The notes under the pieces are model-generated. The model was not told the DNA's origin and made no database searches. It was given only the letters and a program-made list of their open reading frames with translations. The position numbers and the translations under genes were made by a program. From positions 1-32,774 of the forward strand of contig JADMIJ010000048.1 of assembly GCA_015478655.1 (NCBI GenBank): a stretch of 32,774 nt of DNA. The letters are read 5' to 3'. Positions 32,727-32,774 of the stretch are shown here, piece after piece. The stretch is from Acidimicrobiales bacterium. Its GTDB lineage: Bacteria > Actinomycetota > Acidimicrobiia > Acidimicrobiales > RAAP-2. Position 1 is the stretch's first letter. Each line of letters opens with the position of its first letter.

Positions 32727-32774
32727 GTGGCTGGTGTCTTTCTCGGGTCTCGATTCGCGTTCTCCGAGGCGACC

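Overview
The window is GC-rich bacterial DNA that reads as chromosomal sequence from an actinobacterium, most probably of the Acidimicrobiia type. The evidence is gene content: a dehydrogenase with the signature of mycothiol-dependent formaldehyde oxidation (mycothiol is an actinobacterial thiol), a Ddn-like deazaflavin (F420) reductase, a MarP-type membrane serine protease, exported proteins built from GYW-LVAADGGIFSFGDA repeats, and frequent GTG starts. No rRNA, tRNA, CRISPR array, transposase or phage gene was found. The taxonomic placement is an inference from protein families recalled from memory, not from a search.

Layout. 1-7.2 kb: the 3' part of a GAF-GGDEF diguanylate cyclase, two very small overlapping genes, a cupin, an exported six-repeat protein, a GlcD/D2HGDH-type FAD oxidase (minus) divergent from a LOG-like nucleotide-binding protein, a small alpha/beta-barrel protein, and a secreted 145-residue protein followed by a strong hairpin. 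7.3-10.7 kb: a tight minus-strand operon of a phosphotriesterase-like metal hydrolase/lactonase, an acyl-CoA synthetase and a crotonase with altered catalytic positions. 10.9-13.5 kb: an SRPBCC protein, a decayed N-terminal scrap of polyphosphate kinase 2, an SDR and a NAD-dependent epimerase. 13.7-14.9 kb: a well-defined promoter with two palindromic operators driving a Ddn-like reductase and a translationally coupled TetR regulator.

15.0-18.8 kb: a plus-strand cluster with a structured leader, a tiny coupled ORF, an FTR1-like (COG4280-like) membrane protein, a small two-TM partner, a COG4315-type lipoprotein with a Pro/Thr stalk, a fatty acid hydroxylase/sterol desaturase homologue and a SnoaL-like protein. 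18.9-21.3 kb: a minus-strand pair of an M15-peptidase-like protein and an asparagine synthetase. 21.6-24.1 kb: divergent mscR and NAD formate dehydrogenase, which together take formaldehyde towards CO2. 24.1-27.2 kb: a minus-strand operon of an unknown protein with a possible PD-(D/E)xK core, a methyltransferase and a PLP decarboxylase broken by one base. 27.4-32.7 kb: an exported seven-repeat propeller-like protein, a candidate small gene, MarP, and a GH15 glycosidase with a long histone-H1-like basic tail.

Most of the window is ordinary metabolic chromosome. The parts most worth following up are the 15.0-17.2 kb membrane cassette with its structured leader, the lactonase-ligase-crotonase operon, the M15-like/AsnB pair, the unknown nuclease-like protein, the basic tail on the GH15 enzyme, and the clear TetR operator pair.
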